A stretch of 64,000 nucleotides of DNA from Larkinella knui. Lineage in GTDB: Bacteria; Bacteroidota; Bacteroidia; Cytophagales; Spirosomataceae. Below the pieces are notes generated by a model. That model had not been told where the DNA came from, ran no database searches, and saw only the letters and a list, made by a program, of their open reading frames with translations. This document shows positions 61,765 through 64,000 of this stretch, in pieces. The stretch is from contig NZ_RQJP01000006.1 in assembly GCF_003858645.1 (NCBI RefSeq), forward strand, positions 372,001 to 436,000, written 5' to 3'. The position numbers and the translations under genes were made by a program. Within the stretch, counting starts at the first letter, position 1. The number at the start of each line of letters is the position of its first letter.

Positions 61765-62214
61765 TTAGTATTCCAGTTTAACTTCTTTGGGTTGCTGCGA
61801 CGCGTGGGGGTGTTTGTCACCGGCATACACGTACAGGTTGGTGAATAACCGGCTACCCAGACGACTCTTTGGCAACATGCCTTTAATGGCGTGCTCCAGA
61901 ATGAAAGCCGGGTTTTTCGACATCATTTCGCGGGGAGTCCGGAAACGCTGACCACCGGGGTATCCCGTGTGACGGACATACACCTTATCATTCATTTTGT
62001 TGCCGGTCAGTTTAATCTTTTCGGCGTTGATGATGATAACATTGTCACCGCAATCGACATTGGGCGTAAAATTGGCTTTGTTCTTGCCACGGATGATTTT
62101 TGCCGCCTGGCTTGCCAACCGACCTAATACCTGATTTTCCGCGTCAATGACCACCCAGTCCTTCTGCACCGTTGCTTTGTTGGCCGAAATGGTCTTGTAG
62201 CTTAACGTATCCAC
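61765..62214 (-). CDS. rplM: 50S ribosomal protein L13 (GTG start)
   Basis: The 149-residue protein matches L13: TLSYKTISANKATVQKDWVVIDA, RLASQAAKIIRGKNKANFTPNVDCGD and YPGGQRFRTPREMM. Bacteroidota L13 proteins normally start MDTLSYKTISANK. Here that position is a GTG (62212-62214), so GTG was taken as the start rather than an ATG 17 codons upstream, which lies in the transcribed leader. No Shine-Dalgarno sequence precedes it, as is usual for ribosomal genes in this phylum. Confidence 0.93.
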   Translation of the reverse strand: MDTLSYKTISANKATVQKDWVVIDAENQVLGRLASQAAKIIRGKNKANFTPNVDCGDNVIIINAEKIKLTGNKMNDKVYVRHTGYPGGQRFRTPREMMSKNPAFILEHAIKGMLPKSRLGSRLFTNLYVYAGDKHPHASQQPKEVKLEY

Positions 62215-62267
62215 TTGTTTATAGGAGATTATAGATTGATAGACAAATACTTGCGCTATACACAAAA

Positions 62268-62289
62268 ACTCCCGTCCAAAAACGGGAGT
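62268..62289 (-). promoter_or_regulatory. Leader hairpin of the rplM operon
   Basis: ACTCCCGT (62268-62275) pairs perfectly with ACGGGAGT (62282-62289), loop CCAAAA. On the minus strand it is followed by TTTTTG and lies just after the -7 element, so it would start at or near the 5' end of the rplM mRNA. It also lies downstream of the 62341 gene, which it could terminate. Confidence 0.65.
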
Positions 62290-62290
62290 G

Positions 62291-62321
62291 CAAATATAGA
62301 GTCTATATTTCTGAAATACAA
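62291..62321 (-). promoter_or_regulatory. Promoter of rplM-rpsI
   Basis: On the minus strand TTG (62321-62319), 20 bases, then TATATTTG (62298-62291) fit the Bacteroidota TTG/TAnnTTTG promoter exactly. This is the best promoter match in the window. Confidence 0.8.
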
Positions 62322-62340
62322 GGTTGAATAAAATTTTCAG

Positions 62341-62769
62341 CTATTTCAGAGGCTCTTTCAGCAGCATTAAAATGAGGTCCTGGGTTTGATTCATTTTCCC
62401 AAGCTGCGTTTCGAGCCGGGTCTGCCCTTCCTCAAGTTTGCTTTGTCTTTCCATAAGGCGGTTTAAGCCCATCTCAAAACCATTTTGTTTTTCCGCAAGC
62501 TGGCTTTGTCTTTCCTCGAGCTGGCCGAAACGCTGGCGCATTTCCTGCCGCATTTCGCTGACATCGAGCGTTACAGTAGCCAGCCCACTGGCCAGGGAAT
62601 CCACTTTCTTTTCGATACTGGTTACCCGTCGGGTCAGATCGTCCAGCCGCACGGTATGCAGCGAAACCTGGTCTACGATCATTCCGATCTGGCCCAGCAT
62701 ACGGTCCTGTTTGAGGGCAATGTCGGCCACCCGGGCTTCCGGCGGGTCAAGGCGTTCTCTTTCGGTCAT
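62341..62769 (-). CDS. Small coiled-coil protein of unknown function
   Basis: The 142-residue protein is almost wholly helical: a short start (MTERERLDPPEARVADIALKQ) and then heptad-type repeats. EERQSQLAEKQNGFEMGLNRL and ERQSKLEEGQTRLETQLGK repeat a Q/E-rich word. It lies 40 bases after the mraY stop and could be co-transcribed with the cell-wall cluster. No family is recognised. Confidence 0.65.
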   Translation of the reverse strand: MTERERLDPPEARVADIALKQDRMLGQIGMIVDQVSLHTVRLDDLTRRVTSIEKKVDSLASGLATVTLDVSEMRQEMRQRFGQLEERQSQLAEKQNGFEMGLNRLMERQSKLEEGQTRLETQLGKMNQTQDLILMLLKEPLK

Positions 62770-62809
62770 GGTTCAATTTCGTCAGATGGTGGAAGATACT
62801 ACTCTGACG

Positions 62810-64000
62810 TTAGCGGAGCTTCAAAGTCACCAGACTGATCACCGCTAGAATAATCGCAACGATCCAGAACCGGGTGACAATTTTGGCTTCGTGGTACCCT
62901 TTTTTCTGGAAATGGTGGTGCAATGGCGACATCAAAAAGATGCGTCGCCCTTCGCCATACCTCTTTTTGGTATACCGGAAATAGCTGACCTGCATAATAA
63001 CCGACACGAGTTCTACCAGAAAAATACCGCATACGATCGGAATCAGCAGCTCTTTCCGGGTGGCCAGTGCCAGAACAGCGATGATGCTGCCCAGCATCAA
63101 ACTCCCCGTATCACCCATGAATACCTGCGCCGGGTAGGAATTGTACCACAAAAAACCGATGCAGGCGCCGACGAAAGCCGCGCAGAAAATAACCATCTCG
63201 CCCGAATTCGGGATGTACATGATACTCAGGTATTGCGAAAATGGCTTGTTATTCGAAAGATAGGCAAACACGCCCAGCGTCAGGCCGATGATGACGGAGG
63301 TGCCGGCCGCCAGCCCATCGATACCGTCGGTGATGTTGGCGCCGTTGGAAACCGCCGTGACGATAAAGATTACGATGGCCACATACAAAATCCAGGTGTA
63401 TTGATCCGGGATGAAATCAGGCAGCAGTGACGTATAATTAAAGTCGTTATTTTTTAGAAACGGAACCGTTGTCGACATGGATTTGATATCCTGATACGAA
63501 CCGTATTCCACCTGGCCAATCGATGTACTGATCAAACCCGGTTTGTAAACCCGGATTTTGACGTGTTCGTTAAAGTACAGCGTCAACCCGACAATCAGCC
63601 CCAGCCCTACCTGCCCCACGATCTTGAACTTTCCCTGCAGCCCCTCTTTATTCTTTTTGAATACTTTGATATAATCATCGATAAACCCGATCAGGCCCGT
63701 CCAAATCGTCGAAACCAGCAGAAGAACGATGTAGACATTGGTCAGTTTTGCAAACAGCAGCGTCGGAAAAACCAGCGACGCCAGAATGATAAAACCGCCC
63801 ATCGTTGGCGTACCGCGTTTCTGCATTTGCCCTTGTAGCCCCAAATCCCGGATCTCTTCACCAATCTGTAACTTTCGGAGCATATCGATGATTTGTCGCC
63901 CATACACGGCGGCAATTAACAGCGACAATGTAATGGCTGCGCCGGCCCGAAACGATAAATATTGAAAAACCCCGGCACCGGGGAAATTGAACTGCTGATC
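62810..64000 (-). CDS. mraY: Phospho-N-acetylmuramoyl-pentapeptide transferase (5' end beyond window)
   Basis: The enzyme transfers phospho-MurNAc-pentapeptide to undecaprenyl phosphate, making lipid I. At least 396 residues are visible. The frame continues to the window edge with [21 protein letters not shown]. Diagnostic parts are [50 protein letters not shown] and [19 protein letters not shown] start at the TTG near 63928 would cut off the conserved first helix, so the gene clearly extends beyond 64000. Confidence 0.96.
   Translation of the reverse strand, partial: DQQFNFPGAGVFQYLSFRAGAAITLSLLIAAVYGRQIIDMLRKLQIGEEIRDLGLQGQMQKRGTPTMGGFIILASLVFPTLLFAKLTNVYIVLLLVSTIWTGLIGFIDDYIKVFKKNKEGLQGKFKIVGQVGLGLIVGLTLYFNEHVKIRVYKPGLISTSIGQVEYGSYQDIKSMSTTVPFLKNNDFNYTSLLPDFIPDQYTWILYVAIVIFIVTAVSNGANITDGIDGLAAGTSVIIGLTLGVFAYLSNNKPFSQYLSIMYIPNSGEMVIFCAAFVGACIGFLWYNSYPAQVFMGDTGSLMLGSIIAVLALATRKELLIPIVCGIFLVELVSVIMQVSYFRYTKKRYGEGRRIFLMSPLHHHFQKKGYHEAKIVTRFWIVAIILAVISLVTLKLR

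Overview
The window looks like chromosomal DNA of a Bacteroidota bacterium of the order Cytophagales, most like the Spirosoma/Larkinella group. This is inferred from gene content: a type IX secretion sorting domain, SusC/SusD outer-membrane transport, many LytTR regulators, DUF3823, DUF2306, DUF3078 and DUF5009 families, and several TAnnTTTG promoter elements. I found no rRNA, tRNA, CRISPR array, transposase or phage gene.

Region by region. 1-3.4 kb: a T9SS cargo protein, a crotonase-fold enzyme and small proteins. 3.4-4.7 kb: xylose isomerase. 4.9-10.7 kb: a minus-strand lipid and translation operon running DUF177-rpmF-plsX-fabH-efp-accB-accC. 10.7-16.9 kb: two GT39-type glycosyltransferases, a PAP2 phosphatase, a TrpD-like protein and a MogA-like protein. 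17.1-17.4 kb: a decayed gene. 17.5-24.3 kb: miaA, a polyprenyl synthase, a rhomboid protease, a membrane LytTR regulator, DUF2306 and TPR proteins and a DEAD-box helicase. 24.4-33.1 kb: fructosamine kinase, anmK, lhgO, an OmpA lipoprotein, an acyltransferase, an aldose epimerase and an MFS transporter.

34.1-49.2 kb is the most distinctive part, a glycan-utilization locus. A minus-strand operon (GH95 fucosidase, haem-binding dehydrogenase/cytochrome c, GH71/99-like protein) and a plus-strand operon (SusC, SusD, DUF3823) flank one 868-residue regulator. The regulator joins a LamG/Kelch extracytoplasmic sensor, one membrane helix and a cytoplasmic SARP-like winged helix with a helical tail. Upstream of both operons lies an almost identical 27-bp block: three TTAAG half-sites repeated at exactly 11 bp. 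This is the spacing known for SARP operators, so sensor, operator and both target operons appear to form one self-contained circuit.

49.3-59.1 kb holds an acyltransferase-like membrane protein, an Fpg/Nei glycosylase, a coiled-coil membrane protein, a group of LytTR regulators with a TPR histidine kinase, a DUF3078 protein, and an operon of ECF sigma factor, 63-residue protein and MscS channel. 59.2-62.3 kb carries rplM-rpsI-rpsB-tsf. The window ends inside mraY.

Two kinds of non-coding structure recur. One is a dispersed palindrome with core CACGGACTTTAGTCCGTG at gene 3' ends, where it sometimes supplies the stop codon. The other is a set of inverted repeats in intergenic spacers, often built from a different short repeated word each time.
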